A stretch of DNA of 64,000 bases from Jeotgalibacillus proteolyticus (GCF_002926065.1 NZ_PREZ01000003.1:64501-128500), one strand, 5' to 3'. Shown: positions 42,534 through 52,784, numbered from the stretch's first letter. Notes: generated by a model from the letters alone, not told the origin. Numbers and translations: made by a program.

Positions 42534-42866
42534 ATGAATATTCATGGACATAAAGTAGCTGGCGAACTAGTCGATCGTGAAACAAGGTGTAAGCATTATT
42601 ATTCAAAAAAAGATATCATTGCAATAAAATTTTTTTGCTGCCAGACGTACTTTCCCTGCTTCAGCTGCCACAGAAGCTCAGGCTGTCAAAATCACGCTGT
42701 GTGGCCAAAGGATCGATTTGATGAGAAAGCAGTTCTTTGCGGTTCTTGCGGTACAGAGCTTAGTATTCGGGACTACCTAGCCTGCCATTCACAATGCCCT
42801 GAATGCGCTGCATACTTTAACCCAGGCTGCAGTCTCCATGCCCATTATTATTTTGAGATGACCTGA
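42534..42866 (+). CDS. CHY-type zinc finger protein
   Basis: 110 residues with many Cys/His in CHY-finger spacing: CKHYYS, FFCCQTYFPCFSCH, CQNHAVW, LCGSCGTELSIRDYLACHSQCPECAAYFNPGCSLH. Binds several zinc ions by family; bacterial members are uncharacterised. AAGGAAGG lies eight bases before the ATG. Monocistronic. Confidence 0.85.
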   Translation: MNIHGHKVAGELVDRETRCKHYYSKKDIIAIKFFCCQTYFPCFSCHRSSGCQNHAVWPKDRFDEKAVLCGSCGTELSIRDYLACHSQCPECAAYFNPGCSLHAHYYFEMT

Positions 42867-42925
42867 AAATTATTCTTCTGCTATAATACCCTTTCTATTT
42901 TCGACACTTTTCTGCCTGCTTATCC

Positions 42926-42954
42926 TTGTAATCTAGCTGTTTACATGGTTAGAT
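42926..42954 (+). promoter_or_regulatory. Possible sigma-A promoter of the alpha/beta hydrolase gene
   Basis: TTGTAA (42926-42931), 17 bases, TTAGAT (42949-42954), 33 bases upstream of the start codon; a moderate match. Confidence 0.4.
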
Positions 42955-42987
42955 TAAAAAGGAATTCTAGTAAAGGGGATAAGAGAA

Positions 42988-43788
42988 TTGTTACACTACC
43001 GAGCATATTCATCAGATGAATCAATGCCTTGGGTGACGTTTATTCATGGGGCCGGAGGCAGTTCTAGTATTTGGTTTAAACAGGTTAAAGAGTTTCGAAA
43101 GCATTTTAATGTATTAGTCATTGACTTAAGAGGCCATGGACAATCTGAAAGAGGCCGTTGGAAAAAAGGAGACTCCTTTAAGGAAGTTTCGCATGAAGTA
43201 ATTGATGTCATGCATCATTTATCAATAAAAAAGACGCATTTTGTAGGCGTTTCATTAGGAACCATTGTGGTTCAGACCATTTCAAAGCATTATCCGGAGT
43301 ATGTCAGCTCCCTGGTTCTTACAGGAGCGATTATCAAGCTTGATATCCGCACAAAGCTGCTGCTTTGGATCGGAAGAACAACAAAGCGCTTTATTCCATA
43401 TATGCTTTTATACAAGCTTTTCGCCTGGATTATTATGCCAAACCGTTCCCACGAGGAATCAAGGCTTGCCTTTGTTAATTCAGCTAAAAAAATGTGTCAG
43501 AAAGAGTTCATTAAATGGTTCTCTCTTACACGAATGATTAATCCATATTTAGATCGGCTTCAGATTGAAACAAATGGCTCGCCTACAATGTTTATTATGG
43601 GAGAAGAAGATTATCTTTTCCGTGCACCTGTAGAGGAGCTTGTACGAAGAGATAAGGCGCTTGGTCTTGTTACGATTAAAAATGCAGGCCATGTGTGCAA
43701 TATCGATCAGCCGGAAGCCTATAACCAGCAAACAATTGACTTTATCAATAAAATTGAAGCATCCATCGGTTTATCGAAAACCGTCTGA
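42988..43788 (+). CDS. Alpha/beta hydrolase
   Basis: 266 residues. Oxyanion HGAGGSS at 20-26, DLRGHGQSER at about 47-56, nucleophile elbow GVSLG at about 90-94 (Ser), acid in MGEEDYLF and His in NAGHVCNI near 232. Likely an esterase, lactonase or similar; substrate unknown. TTG start behind AAAGGGGAT. Confidence 0.85.
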   Translation: MLHYRAYSSDESMPWVTFIHGAGGSSSIWFKQVKEFRKHFNVLVIDLRGHGQSERGRWKKGDSFKEVSHEVIDVMHHLSIKKTHFVGVSLGTIVVQTISKHYPEYVSSLVLTGAIIKLDIRTKLLLWIGRTTKRFIPYMLLYKLFAWIIMPNRSHEESRLAFVNSAKKMCQKEFIKWFSLTRMINPYLDRLQIETNGSPTMFIMGEEDYLFRAPVEELVRRDKALGLVTIKNAGHVCNIDQPEAYNQQTIDFINKIEASIGLSKTV

Positions 43789-43809
43789 TAAACTTTCAGA
43801 CGGTTTTTT
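43778..43809 (+). terminator. Terminator of the hydrolase gene
   Basis: AAACCGTCTGA / TCAGACGGTTT stem followed by TTT; its left arm contains the last codons and stop of the hydrolase gene, and it ends 22 bases before the mscL start. Confidence 0.82.
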
Positions 43810-43831
43810 CACTTAAAGGAGGTGTGAAGCA

Positions 43832-44218
43832 ATGCTGAAGGAATTTAGAGAGTTTGCAATGAGAGGAAATGTATTGGATCTAGCTGTTGCTGTCATTATC
43901 GGGGCTGCTTTTGGCCAGATTGTAACCGCACTAGTCGATAATATTATTATGCCGGTCCTTGGGATCCTGATTGGCGGTGTCAGCTTTGAATCTCTGGCCT
44001 TTTCTGTGAATGATGCTGTCATTACCTATGGTGTATTTATTCAGGCAATTATCGATTTTATTATTATCGCTTTTTCCATCTTTTTATTTATTAAACTGCT
44101 TAACCGCTTTAAGCGTAAAAAAGAAGAAGAGGAGCCTTCACTTATACCGGATCCTCAAATTGAGCTTCTCACTGAAATCAGAGACCTGTTAAAAAATGAC
44201 CAGCAGGCGCCAAAATAA
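43832..44218 (+). CDS. mscL: Large-conductance mechanosensitive channel MscL
   Basis: 128 residues, the usual length. N-terminal amphipathic helix [22 protein letters not shown]1 pore helix with conserved Gly/Ala pattern ([18 protein letters not shown]), periplasmic loop, TM2, and C-terminal LLTEIRDLL bundle. Pentameric emergency valve that opens on membrane tension during osmotic downshock. AAAGGAGGTG precedes the ATG. Confidence 0.96.
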   Translation: MLKEFREFAMRGNVLDLAVAVIIGAAFGQIVTALVDNIIMPVLGILIGGVSFESLAFSVNDAVITYGVFIQAIIDFIIIAFSIFLFIKLLNRFKRKKEEEEPSLIPDPQIELLTEIRDLLKNDQQAPK

Positions 44219-44250
44219 GAAAATCACCGGGATCTCCGGTGATTTTCTTA
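44217..44250. terminator. Bidirectional terminator between mscL and appC
   Basis: AAGAAAATCACCGG / CCGGTGATTTTCTT stem around GATCT, between convergent genes. Confidence 0.85.
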
Positions 44251-45147
44251 TTATGTCTTCATTTTTGGATCCAGCGCATCGCGAAGTCCGTCTCCAAGTA
44301 AATTAAATCCAAGCACGACTAGCATGATGGCAAGACCCGGGAAAAACAATGTCCATGGCGCCTGAACGAGATAATCTCGTGAGGCAGACAGCATTGCGCC
44401 CCATTCAGGCGTAGGCTTTTGTGCGCCTAGTCCTAAAAAGCCGAGTGCTGCTGCTTCGATAATTGCCGTAGCAATTGCTAAAGAGCCCTGTACAATAATC
44501 GGTGTTATGGAGTTGGGAAGAACATGCGAAAACAAAATTCTTCCGTCACTCATGCCGATTGCCCTGGCGGCCATAATATATTCTTCTTCCTTTACACTTA
44601 ATACCCTTGAGCGAATCAGCCGTCCAAAGATCGGGATATTAATGATCGCAATGGCAATCAATGCATTCTGAAGTGATGGTCCTAAGATGGATACAACTGC
44701 AATCGCTAAAAGAATGCTTGGAAATGCCAGCATAATATCAAACAGCCTTGAAATGACTGCATCAATCCATCTTCCATAGTACCCCGCAATTATGCCTAAT
44801 GCACTGCCTGCAATTGAAGACCCTACCACTGCCAAAAAACCAACCCATAAGGAAATCCTGGCTCCGTGAATCACCCGGGAAAAAACATCACGTCCAAAGT
44901 CGTCAGTTCCAAACCAGTATTCTGATGATGGTGCCTGCAGTCGCTCGGGCAGCTTTTGCTCATTAATTCCTTCCGGAGCAATCCATGGTGCAAAAATTGC
45001 CAGCAGAATAAAGAATGTAACGATGCTAAGACCTACAACGGCAATTTTATTTTTCTTAAATTTTCTCCATGCATCTTTCCATGGAGAGGTCATAGTATCA
45101 GTTTGAGTTTCTACAATTGGCTCAGGTATTTTAATTGGCTGTACCAT
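44251..45147 (-). CDS. appC: Oligopeptide ABC permease, OppC/AppC type
   Basis: 298 residues. An N-terminal cytosolic extension and first helix (FFILLAIFAPWIAP) are followed by the BPD_transp_1 domain with EAA loop REEYIMAARAIGMSDGRILFSHVLPNS-like sequence. Last gene of a D-F-A-B-C ordered operon, the gene order of B. subtilis app. Confidence 0.88.
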   Translation of the reverse strand: MVQPIKIPEPIVETQTDTMTSPWKDAWRKFKKNKIAVVGLSIVTFFILLAIFAPWIAPEGINEQKLPERLQAPSSEYWFGTDDFGRDVFSRVIHGARISLWVGFLAVVGSSIAGSALGIIAGYYGRWIDAVISRLFDIMLAFPSILLAIAVVSILGPSLQNALIAIAIINIPIFGRLIRSRVLSVKEEEYIMAARAIGMSDGRILFSHVLPNSITPIIVQGSLAIATAIIEAAALGFLGLGAQKPTPEWGAMLSASRDYLVQAPWTLFFPGLAIMLVVLGFNLLGDGLRDALDPKMKT

Positions 45148-45174
45148 CCTTCTGCTCCTCTCTCAATGCAATCT

Positions 45175-46179
45175 CTAGCTGTAACGGATTCTCGGATCAA
45201 TAATGGAATACAGAATATCCACAATCAGGTTGATCATGACAAATATAAAGGCAACAACCAGTATCCCTGACTGAATAACCGGATAATCACGTGAGGATAT
45301 CGCTTCATAGATATAGCGTCCGATTCCCGGCAATCCAAAGATCGTTTCTGTCAATATGGCTCCGCCAAGCAGCAGGCCTGTTTGAAGTCCAATAACCGTT
45401 AATACTGGAATAACCGCATTTTTTAAGGAGTGTCTGTACACTACCCAAAACATCTTTTCACCCTTTGCACGGGCTGTCCGGATATAATCTGATTTCATAA
45501 CCTCAAGCATGCTTGAACGGGTCATGCGGGCAATAATCGCCATTGGGATCGTGGCAAGCGCGATGCCAGGCATGGCGAGATGCCGCAATACATCAAGCGT
45601 TTGATCAAAACGCCCCTGAATAATGGTGTCAAAAATATAGAGATTTGTGATGGCATTGACAGGGTTTCTGACATCCTCTCTCCCTGTCGTCGGGAACCAG
45701 TCCCATTGAAGTGAAAACTGATACTGCATCATCAGACCAAGCCAAAATATCGGAATGGAAACACCGACAAGCGCTAAAATCATAGCGGTATAGTCAAACC
45801 ATGAGTTTTGGAACCAGGCAGAAATAATTCCTGCATTTACACCTATAAAAACAGCAATAATAATCGCAAACATCGACAATTCAAAGGTTGCTGCCAGGTA
45901 TGGCCAGATCTCTTCATTAACCGGCGTTCTCGTACGAATTGACTGTCCCAGATCACCTGTAAATAAGTTCTTCAAATACTCAAAATACTGTACATACCAG
46001 GGATTATTTAATCCGAGTGTTTCTCTTAAAGCTGCAACTGCTTCCTCTGTTGCCTGCTGTCCTAAAATGACGACTGCGGGATCACCTGGGATCGCCCGGA
46101 TGATTAAAAAGACAACAAATGTCATTCCAAGTAAAACCGGAATTAGCTGCAGCAGTCTTCTCATAATGTATTGGAGCAT
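45175..46179 (-). CDS. appB: Oligopeptide ABC permease, OppB/AppB type
   Basis: About 334 residues; N-terminal MLQYIMRRLLQLIPVLLGMTFVVFLIIRAIPGDPA is the OppB signature and the EAA loop is SDYIRTARAKGEKMFWVVYRHSLKNA. ATG 46179 has GAGGGG nine bases upstream; a TTG nine bases earlier is less likely. Confidence 0.88.
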   Translation of the reverse strand: MLQYIMRRLLQLIPVLLGMTFVVFLIIRAIPGDPAVVILGQQATEEAVAALRETLGLNNPWYVQYFEYLKNLFTGDLGQSIRTRTPVNEEIWPYLAATFELSMFAIIIAVFIGVNAGIISAWFQNSWFDYTAMILALVGVSIPIFWLGLMMQYQFSLQWDWFPTTGREDVRNPVNAITNLYIFDTIIQGRFDQTLDVLRHLAMPGIALATIPMAIIARMTRSSMLEVMKSDYIRTARAKGEKMFWVVYRHSLKNAVIPVLTVIGLQTGLLLGGAILTETIFGLPGIGRYIYEAISSRDYPVIQSGILVVAFIFVMINLIVDILYSIIDPRIRYS

Positions 46180-46275
46180 CTTTTTCAACCCCTCGTGTGG
46201 TTTCTATTAGACTCTTTTTCCGGAGCCTTTCTATTTGTTGGGAGCTATAAAAATATAAAGGATTAATGATTTCAG

Positions 46276-46305
46276 AAAAAAGAGGAAGGCGAATGAACAC
46301 CTTCC
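46276..46305 (-). terminator. Attenuator-like hairpin between appA and appB
   Basis: Minus strand GGAAGGTG / CGCCTTCC, six-base loop, followed by TCTTTTTTC. In the middle of the operon; it would lower permease expression relative to the binding protein. Confidence 0.6.
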
Positions 46306-46324
46306 CCCCTAAAAAAACCTTTAA

Positions 46325-47953
46325 TTACTCAAAGTAAGCGTCCATCAAATTATCTGAACCAGTCGGATGAGCGACAAAATCTTTAAGATTCGCACTTCCG
46401 GCCATTAGAGGCGTAGAATGTGCAAGCGGAACCCATGGTGCATCCTCATGAATAATTTCCTGCGCTTCCATGTAGAGCTGATTACGCTTATCTTCATCTA
46501 CCTCTGATCGTGCTTCAATTAACAGATCATGAAGATCCTGATTTTCGTAATACGTATAGTTGTTGCTTCCAATATTGTCTTGATCAAGCAAGACATAAAG
46601 GAAGTTATCCGCATCTCCATTATCGCCTGTCCAGCCAAGAAGGAATGCATCTGCTTCACCTAAACGGGCTTTATCAAGATAAGTTGCCCACTCATTCGTC
46701 ACGATATTAGCTGTGATGCCAACTGCTGCAAGATCGTTTTGAATCGCTTCTGCTACCTTTTGTCCATCCGGCATATATGGACGTGGAACCGGCATAGCCC
46801 AAAGATCCATTTCAAACCCGTCTCCAAGCCCTGCTTCTTCAAGTAATTCTTTTGCTCTGTCAACATCATACTCATAGCCTTCAATATCATCGTTGTAGCC
46901 AGCAATAACCGGAGGGATAGGGTTTTTCGCTACCTCAGCACGGCCCTCAAAGAATGCGTCTACAATTGCCTGACGATTAATTGCATGGTTCATCGCCTGG
47001 CGGACTTTTGGATCATCAAATGGTTCACGTGTAGTCGTTAATCCTAAGTATCCTACGTTCATAGAAGGACGCTCAAATAGCTGAAGATTGTCATTGCCCT
47101 CAACCTGAGCTGAGTCACTTGGATTCACACCGTCAGCAAGATCAATTTCACCGCTTGTCAGTGCATTTAGACGAGCTGAATTTTCAGGAATCGAACGGAA
47201 AATAACCTGATTCAGCTTAGGCAGACCTTCCTGCCAGTAATCTTCAAACTTTTCAAGTACGATTCTTTCATTACGTCTCCACTCAACAAATTTGAATGGG
47301 CCTGTCCCAACTGGATTTTCGTTAAATTCATCGTCACCCATTTCATCCAGTGCTTTAGGGCTTGCAATTCCAAATGGGCTCATCGCAAGGTTTTTCAGGA
47401 AAGGTGCCTGAGGCCGCTTAAGCTTAATTTCCACTGTCATGTCATCTGTAGCTGTTACAGACTCAATTACATGTCCTTCATCATCACCGAAGCCGCCAAA
47501 CATTGATTTGTAGTAGTAGAATTTATCTTCTGTACCAGAAGCCCAGCGCTCAAAGTTATACACAACAGCATCAGCATTAAATGCTTCTCCGTCATGGAAT
47601 GTAACGCCTTCCTGCAGCGTGAACGTGTAAGTTAAACCATCCTCTGACACGTCCCATTCAGCAGCAAGTCCAGGGTTTACCTCTGTATCTTCTTTACCGA
47701 ATTCGATCAGTGTTTCAAATACATTTTTTGTAACCTTAAAAGATTCACCATCTGTTACTGTAATCGGGTCAAGCCCAACAGAATCTCCTCCGCGTCCAAA
47801 GACCAGAGTATCCTCTGCATCGCTTCCGCCTTCTTCTGAAGTTCCTCCGTCTCCCCCATCCTCACTTGCTCCATCATCGCTGGAACAACCGAATAACGCT
47901 GTTGAAACTGTTAGTAATAGTACAAAAAATAGTAACCAGGCTTTCTTATTCAT
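46325..47953 (-). CDS. appA: Oligopeptide-binding lipoprotein
   Basis: 542 residues; lipobox TALFGCSS, Gly/Asp/Glu-rich linker, then SBP family 5 fold ([59 protein letters not shown]). Its ATG overlaps the appF stop (ATGA). The sequence also resembles dipeptide (DppA-type) binders, so ligand length is uncertain. Confidence 0.88.
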   Translation of the reverse strand: MNKKAWLLFFVLLLTVSTALFGCSSDDGASEDGGDGGTSEEGGSDAEDTLVFGRGGDSVGLDPITVTDGESFKVTKNVFETLIEFGKEDTEVNPGLAAEWDVSEDGLTYTFTLQEGVTFHDGEAFNADAVVYNFERWASGTEDKFYYYKSMFGGFGDDEGHVIESVTATDDMTVEIKLKRPQAPFLKNLAMSPFGIASPKALDEMGDDEFNENPVGTGPFKFVEWRRNERIVLEKFEDYWQEGLPKLNQVIFRSIPENSARLNALTSGEIDLADGVNPSDSAQVEGNDNLQLFERPSMNVGYLGLTTTREPFDDPKVRQAMNHAINRQAIVDAFFEGRAEVAKNPIPPVIAGYNDDIEGYEYDVDRAKELLEEAGLGDGFEMDLWAMPVPRPYMPDGQKVAEAIQNDLAAVGITANIVTNEWATYLDKARLGEADAFLLGWTGDNGDADNFLYVLLDQDNIGSNNYTYYENQDLHDLLIEARSEVDEDKRNQLYMEAQEIIHEDAPWVPLAHSTPLMAGSANLKDFVAHPTGSDNLMDAYFE

Positions 47954-48978
47954 ACTGCCCCTCCTCCAACCATTTCTTTATTTTGACTCGCTCCCTGCTT
48001 TTCTTCTGTATATAGATGGCAGGCAGCGTAATGTCCTTCTTCATGCTCAAGCATTTGTGGAACCTTCTTTTCGCACACATCCATTTTAAATGGACATCTC
48101 GTGTGGAATGTACACCCAGGCGGCGGGTTTGAAGGGCTTGGAATATCTCCCTGCAGCACGATTGAATCCTTTTTAAATAAAGGATCAGGCACCGGCACCG
48201 CTGATAATAGCGCCTGTGTATATGGATGAAGCGGCTTATCATATAACTTCTCACTTGTTGTAAGCTCCACCATTTTCCCTAAATACATAACGCCAACTCT
48301 GTCGCTGATATGGCGGACTACGCCAAGATCATGCGCAATCACAATATAGGTTAAACCGAATTCTTTTTGTAAATCCTGCATCAGGTTAAGCACCTGGGAT
48401 TGAATAGATACATCGAGTGCAGATACAGGCTCATCTGCAATAATCAGCTTTGGACGGGTCATAAGAGCACGGGCGATCCCGATCCGCTGGCGCTGTCCAC
48501 CGCTGAACTGGTGAGGGTAACGCTTTGCGTGATAGCTGCTGAGTCCAACTGTTTCTAAAAGCTCCTTCACACGCTTTTTACGTTCTGCAGAAGAGCCGAT
48601 GCCATGAACCTTTAACGGCTCCTCTAAAATTTTCCCTACGGTATGACGGGGGTTGAGTGATGCAAAAGGGTCCTGAAACACCATCTGCATATCCCGTCTC
48701 AATTTACGCAGTTCATTTTGAGAAAGAGCCGTCACTTCTTTCCCATCAAAAACAACTTTTCCTTCAGTGGATTCAATCAGCCTAAGCAGCATGCGTCCAG
48801 TTGTTGATTTACCGCAGCCGGACTCCCCAACGATTCCAAGCGTTTCCCCTTTATTTACTGTAAAAGAAACGCCGTCAACAGCTTTTACGTTTCCAACCTG
48901 TTTTCCGAGAACGCCTCCCCGGACAGGAAAATGTTTTTTAAGATTTTCAACTTGTAGCAATGGTTGTGTCTTTGTCAT
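47950..48978 (-). CDS. appF: Oligopeptide ABC ATPase, OppF/AppF type
   Basis: 342 residues. Walker [11 protein letters not shown]-loop [17 protein letters not shown], signature [15 protein letters not shown], Walker [15 protein letters not shown], and the OPP C-terminal Cys cluster ([21 protein letters not shown]) that binds an Fe-S cluster in some homologues. The start is ATG 48978, behind AAGGAGGACA; a longer frame to 49140 overlaps appD and has no family counterpart. Confidence 0.9.
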   Translation of the reverse strand: MTKTQPLLQVENLKKHFPVRGGVLGKQVGNVKAVDGVSFTVNKGETLGIVGESGCGKSTTGRMLLRLIESTEGKVVFDGKEVTALSQNELRKLRRDMQMVFQDPFASLNPRHTVGKILEEPLKVHGIGSSAERKKRVKELLETVGLSSYHAKRYPHQFSGGQRQRIGIARALMTRPKLIIADEPVSALDVSIQSQVLNLMQDLQKEFGLTYIVIAHDLGVVRHISDRVGVMYLGKMVELTTSEKLYDKPLHPYTQALLSAVPVPDPLFKKDSIVLQGDIPSPSNPPPGCTFHTRCPFKMDVCEKKVPQMLEHEEGHYAACHLYTEEKQGASQNKEMVGGGAV

Positions 48979-49972
48979 GCAGGGTGTCCTCCTTGGTGTC
49001 ATCAAATAGGAAACAGCGGGTTGAATGACCCTCTGCTGTTTTGTATAACGGAGGGTCCTCCTGCAGGCAGCGCTCAAATGCAAATTCACACCGGGCTGCA
49101 AAGCGGCATCCCTTTTTAATGGAGCCTGGTCTTGGGACATTTCCAGGTATGGAATAAAGGCGCTGCTTTTTATACCGCATATCCGGCACAGATTGAATTA
49201 AACCACGCGTATAGGGGTGCTGCGGGTCTTTAAAAATATCAACTGCAAGCCCGTTCTCAACGACCTTCCCGGCATACATAACCACTACCCGTTCACAGGT
49301 TTCAGCCACGACGCCCAGGTCGTGGGTTATAAGCATGATTGCCGTGTTAAGCTCCTCGTTCAGGCGCTTCATCAGCTTTAAAATCTGGGCCTGAATCGTA
49401 ACATCGAGTGCGGTGGTCGGCTCATCGGCGATCAATAGCTTTGGATCGCACACCATGGCCATCGCAATCATCACCCTTTGCCTCATTCCTCCTGAAAGCT
49501 GGTGGGGATATTCGTTCATTAGTTCCTCTGCCCGTCCTAGACCTACAAGCTTGAGCATTTCAATCGCTCTTTTTTTTGCCTGCTTTTTATCTCCCTTTTT
49601 ATGTATGAGGGTAGCATCCATCAGCTGGCTCCCTATTGTAAATAATGGATTAAGCGAGGTCATCGGCTCCTGAAAAATCATTGCAACGTCGTTGCCGCGA
49701 ATTTTTCTCATTCTCTTTTCAGAAGCGGTTGTCAGCTCTTCCCCATTCAGCTTAATTTCACCGCCTGTTATTTTTCCTGGCGGACTTGGGATCAGCCCCA
49801 TAACCGAAAGGGATGTCACGCTTTTCCCGCAGCCTGATTCACCTACAATCCCGAGTACTTCCCCTTCTTTAACGTAAAAGTCTATGTCATCTACAGCCGG
49901 CACTTCGCCGTCGTCTGTAAAAAAAGAAACTTTAAGTCCTTTAACCTGAAGAACTGGATCCTTGGTTGTCAT
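48947..49972 (-). CDS. appD: Oligopeptide ABC ATPase, OppD/AppD type
   Basis: 341 residues. Walker [11 protein letters not shown]-loop [17 protein letters not shown], signature [15 protein letters not shown], Walker [15 protein letters not shown], and the C-terminal [15 protein letters not shown] cluster. First gene of the operon; its 3' end overlaps appF by 32 bases. Confidence 0.9.
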   Translation of the reverse strand: MTTKDPVLQVKGLKVSFFTDDGEVPAVDDIDFYVKEGEVLGIVGESGCGKSVTSLSVMGLIPSPPGKITGGEIKLNGEELTTASEKRMRKIRGNDVAMIFQEPMTSLNPLFTIGSQLMDATLIHKKGDKKQAKKRAIEMLKLVGLGRAEELMNEYPHQLSGGMRQRVMIAMAMVCDPKLLIADEPTTALDVTIQAQILKLMKRLNEELNTAIMLITHDLGVVAETCERVVVMYAGKVVENGLAVDIFKDPQHPYTRGLIQSVPDMRYKKQRLYSIPGNVPRPGSIKKGCRFAARCEFAFERCLQEDPPLYKTAEGHSTRCFLFDDTKEDTLHDKDTTIATS

Positions 49973-50038
49973 AACTTTCCTCCAGAAAACGTAATTGTTT
50001 TTTTAAAATACTTTATTTTCAGAAATTTGTTAATCTTT

Positions 50039-50066
50039 ATTATACGATGTTACAAAATTATTTCAA
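50039..50066 (-). promoter_or_regulatory. Sigma-A promoter of the app operon
   Basis: Minus strand TTGAAA (50061-50066), 16 bases, TATAAT (50039-50044), about 65 bases before appD. The leader is AT-rich with no riboswitch recognised. Confidence 0.68.
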
Positions 50067-50204
50067 TAGCATACTTACATTTTTTGTTTCAAGGCTTTAA
50101 ATATTCGTATTTATACAAAAAAGGGAAGCAATATGATCGGATTTAACGGATATAGAGCAATTTGGTCGCACGTTAAACTAGTAAAGTAATAGAACTATTC
50201 TTTT

Positions 50205-50243
50205 TTCCAAAAACAAAAAACAGCTCCCGGGGAACTGTTTTTT
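50205..50243 (-). terminator. Terminator of cadCA
   Basis: Minus strand AAAAAACAGTTCC / GGAGCTGTTTTTT-type stem with CCCGGG centre, followed by GTTTTTGG. Confidence 0.82.
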
Positions 50244-50261
50244 GTTTTCTGCTATATGAAT

Positions 50262-52340
50262 CTACTTCCATTTCATGAGTCTTAATGAATTAAGTACAAC
50301 AAGGAGCGTTGCACCCATGTCTGCAAAGATTGCAAGCCATAGGGTGAGCCAGCCTGGTATGATTAACAGCAGGGCCAGCACCTTAAGGCCGAGTGCAAAT
50401 ACGACGTTCTGCTTGATAATCTTTAGCGTTTTGCGGCTGAGCCTGATCGTCGAAGGCAGCTGGTGAAGATCATCTGCCATAAAGGCAATATCAGCCGTTT
50501 CAAGAGCCGTATCTGTTCCTGCTCCGCCCATTGCAATTCCGACGTCCGCTATGGCGAGTGCAGGTGCATCATTTATACCGTCTCCTACCATTGCGATTTT
50601 TCCTTTACCGTTTTGAAGCTCTTTAATTTTTTGAAGCTTATCCTCAGGTAAAAGTTCTGCCTCTACTTGCGTAATGCCAAGTTTTTGAGCTATCCCTGCA
50701 GCCGACATTCTGTGGTCGCCTGTCAGCATGACGGTGTTTTTTACTCCTGCTTCGTACAGTCTTTGGACAATTGACTTGCTTTCTTCCCTGATGGTATCAG
50801 CAGCAGCAATAGATCCAAGTATTTCATCTCCGCGGCCAAAGAGCATAATGGTTTGACCCTGGCTGCGCAGTGAATCCATTTTTTGTTCCACTTCATCAGC
50901 TAATTCCTGTGCGGCCTCGACTCTTCCCACCCAGTAAAGCTCGCCATCGATAACAGCCTGAACTCCTCTTCCGGTTTTTGATTGGAAATTTTCAGCATAG
51001 ACAGCTGGAAGATCCTTAGCCTTTTGGACAATTGCTTTTGCTAATGGATGCTGGGAGTAGCGTTCAATGGCAGCAGCATACGCTAAAATTTCATTTTCAT
51101 CCATTTCAGAAAATGAATCAACTGCCGTTACAGCAGGCTTTCCTTCTGTTAACGTGCCTGTTTTATCAAATGCGACAGTTCTGATGTTCCCTGCATTCTC
51201 GAGGTGAACGCCGCCTTTAATCAGCACTCCTTTTTTCGCTGCATGGCCAATTGCTGTAACAATTGCCACCGGGGTAGAAATAACGAGTGCACAAGGACAG
51301 CCCACTACGAGAACGGCAAGCCCGCTATAGATCCATTCTGTCCAGACCGCTCCAAATAGCAATGGGGGGATGACAGCTACAAGTAAGGCAATCACCATAA
51401 TGGCTGGCGTATAGTATTTTGCGAATCGATCTATAAACGCCTGTGACGGTGCTTTTTCTGCCTGAGCTTCTTCTACAAGATGAATAATTTTGGCAAGGGT
51501 GGTGTCTTCTGCCCATTTTGTAATTTCAACTTCCATGGCCCCTTCTTCATTGAGGGTTCCGGCAAACACTTCATCTCCTGCAGATTTCAAAACGGATACG
51601 GATTCCCCCGTAATTGCCGCCTGATTAACAAAAGAAGAACCGGATTTGACCTTTCCATCAAGAGGGATTTTCTGACCGGGACGAATCAGCATAACTTCTC
51701 CAATTTTCGTATCCTCAACTGCTGTAACTTCCTCTAGTCCATTTCTGATAATCGTTGCCTGCTGGGGTGCGATTTCCATTAATGAGCGGATTGAATTTCT
51801 GGCCCGGTCCATAGAATACCGCTCCAATACTTCACTGATCGCAAAAAGGAATACAACAACTGCCCCCTCACCCCATTCTCCAATAATGGCAGCACCAATA
51901 ATGGCGATGGTCATGAGCGTTTTCATATCAAATTCCCATTTGAACAGATTAACAAGTCCTGTTCTAAGTAGCCTGTGTCCCCCTATCACAATTGATAATG
52001 CAAATAGGCCAATTGCAGCGGGGAACTCCTCACCATATTGCAAAAGCAGGAGCCAGCCTCCTATTAAAAATGGAAGAGAGGCAAACATTGATTTAGCTTC
52101 ACCCGTTTTCCAAAATGGGATTCTTGTGGGTGCTTTTTCATTTTCCTGACGTACTTTGATGCCGTCAAAAGCCCCAGCTCTTTCAAGATCCTCTACACTG
52201 GCAGCTCCATCAACCATGAGCTTCGATGCTCCGAAATTAAGCTGAACCTCCTTAACCTCGGGAAGCTCGCGAATATTTTTTTCAAACTTTGCTGCACAAT
52301 TTGCACAAGAAAGTCCTTCCAGGCGATAATGCTGTCGCAT
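50262..52340 (-). CDS. cadA: CadA-type heavy-metal exporting P1B-ATPase
   Basis: 692 residues. N-terminal HMA domain with Cys12-x-x-Cys15 (GLSCANCAAKF), eight helices, TGES actuator motif, CPCALVIS metal site in the sixth helix, phosphorylation motif DKTGTLTEG, HP motif (QHPLAKA) and GDGINDAPALA. Exports Cd2+, Zn2+ or Pb2+ at the cost of ATP. The CPC motif plus the partner CadC indicate the Zn/Cd/Pb subtype and not copper. Four bases downstream of cadC, in one operon. Confidence 0.93.
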   Translation of the reverse strand: MRQHYRLEGLSCANCAAKFEKNIRELPEVKEVQLNFGASKLMVDGAASVEDLERAGAFDGIKVRQENEKAPTRIPFWKTGEAKSMFASLPFLIGGWLLLLQYGEEFPAAIGLFALSIVIGGHRLLRTGLVNLFKWEFDMKTLMTIAIIGAAIIGEWGEGAVVVFLFAISEVLERYSMDRARNSIRSLMEIAPQQATIIRNGLEEVTAVEDTKIGEVMLIRPGQKIPLDGKVKSGSSFVNQAAITGESVSVLKSAGDEVFAGTLNEEGAMEVEITKWAEDTTLAKIIHLVEEAQAEKAPSQAFIDRFAKYYTPAIMVIALLVAVIPPLLFGAVWTEWIYSGLAVLVVGCPCALVISTPVAIVTAIGHAAKKGVLIKGGVHLENAGNIRTVAFDKTGTLTEGKPAVTAVDSFSEMDENEILAYAAAIERYSQHPLAKAIVQKAKDLPAVYAENFQSKTGRGVQAVIDGELYWVGRVEAAQELADEVEQKMDSLRSQGQTIMLFGRGDEILGSIAAADTIREESKSIVQRLYEAGVKNTVMLTGDHRMSAAGIAQKLGITQVEAELLPEDKLQKIKELQNGKGKIAMVGDGINDAPALAIADVGIAMGGAGTDTALETADIAFMADDLHQLPSTIRLSRKTLKIIKQNVVFALGLKVLALLLIIPGWLTLWLAIFADMGATLLVVLNSLRLMKWK

Positions 52341-52344
52341 GGCT

Positions 52345-52713
52345 TTACTCCTCCTTCGAGTGAATCAAGGCAATCGAAACCAGCTGATGAACGTGCTCAT
52401 CTGCGAGGGAATAAAAGACCATTTTCCCTTTTTTTCGATACTTTGCTAATCCCATATTACGCAGAAGACGGAGGTGGTGTGATGCTGTCGCTGTTGTGGA
52501 ACCAATAATATTGGCAACATCACATACACAAAGCTCATCCTCTAAGGTCAAGGCGTAGCATATTTTTAAACGGGTTGCATCTGACAGAGCTTTAAAAAGC
52601 AATTCAACCCCTTCTACTTCTCCAACTCTCGGCTTAATTTCATTAACCTTATTCTGATCAAACACATATACATCACAGGAATCCAATTCATTTTTCAACG
52701 ATTTTTTCGTCAT
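52345..52713 (-). CDS. cadC: CadC-type ArsR/SmtB metal-responsive repressor
   Basis: 122 residues from ATG 52713 (AGGAG six bases upstream), exactly the length of S. aureus pI258 CadC; an ATG 63 bases further up lies beyond the operator and is rejected. Winged helix with ELCVCD giving Cys62 and Cys64 (Cys58/Cys60 in pI258) and an N-terminal Cys13 (Cys7). The residue matching Cys11 is Val17, so the Cd/Pb site has three of the four Cys. Represses cadCA until Cd, Pb, Zn or Bi binds. Confidence 0.92.
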   Translation of the reverse strand: MTKKSLKNELDSCDVYVFDQNKVNEIKPRVGEVEGVELLFKALSDATRLKICYALTLEDELCVCDVANIIGSTTATASHHLRLLRNMGLAKYRKKGKMVFYSLADEHVHQLVSIALIHSKEE

Positions 52714-52727
52714 CAATTTCTCCTCAT

Positions 52728-52743
52728 TCAAATATTCATTTGA
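52728..52743. promoter_or_regulatory. CadC operator
   Basis: Inverted repeat TCAAATATTCATTTGA. In the operon direction this reads TCAAATGAATATTTGA followed by ATGA, close to the pI258 cad operator (TCAAATAAATATTTGA). It lies between the -10 and the start codon. Confidence 0.85.
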
Positions 52744-52755
52744 TTGTTTGTTTAT

Positions 52756-52784
52756 AGTGTATGCTTCACTTTTCATTTGGTCAA
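52756..52784 (-). promoter_or_regulatory. Sigma-A promoter of cadCA
   Basis: Minus strand TTGACC (52779-52784), 17 bases, TACACT (52756-52761). Confidence 0.68.

Noticed and set aside
47946-48254. 102-codon minus-strand frame inside appF
   Set aside because: Alternative frame of appF, Arg/His/Cys-rich product, no SD.
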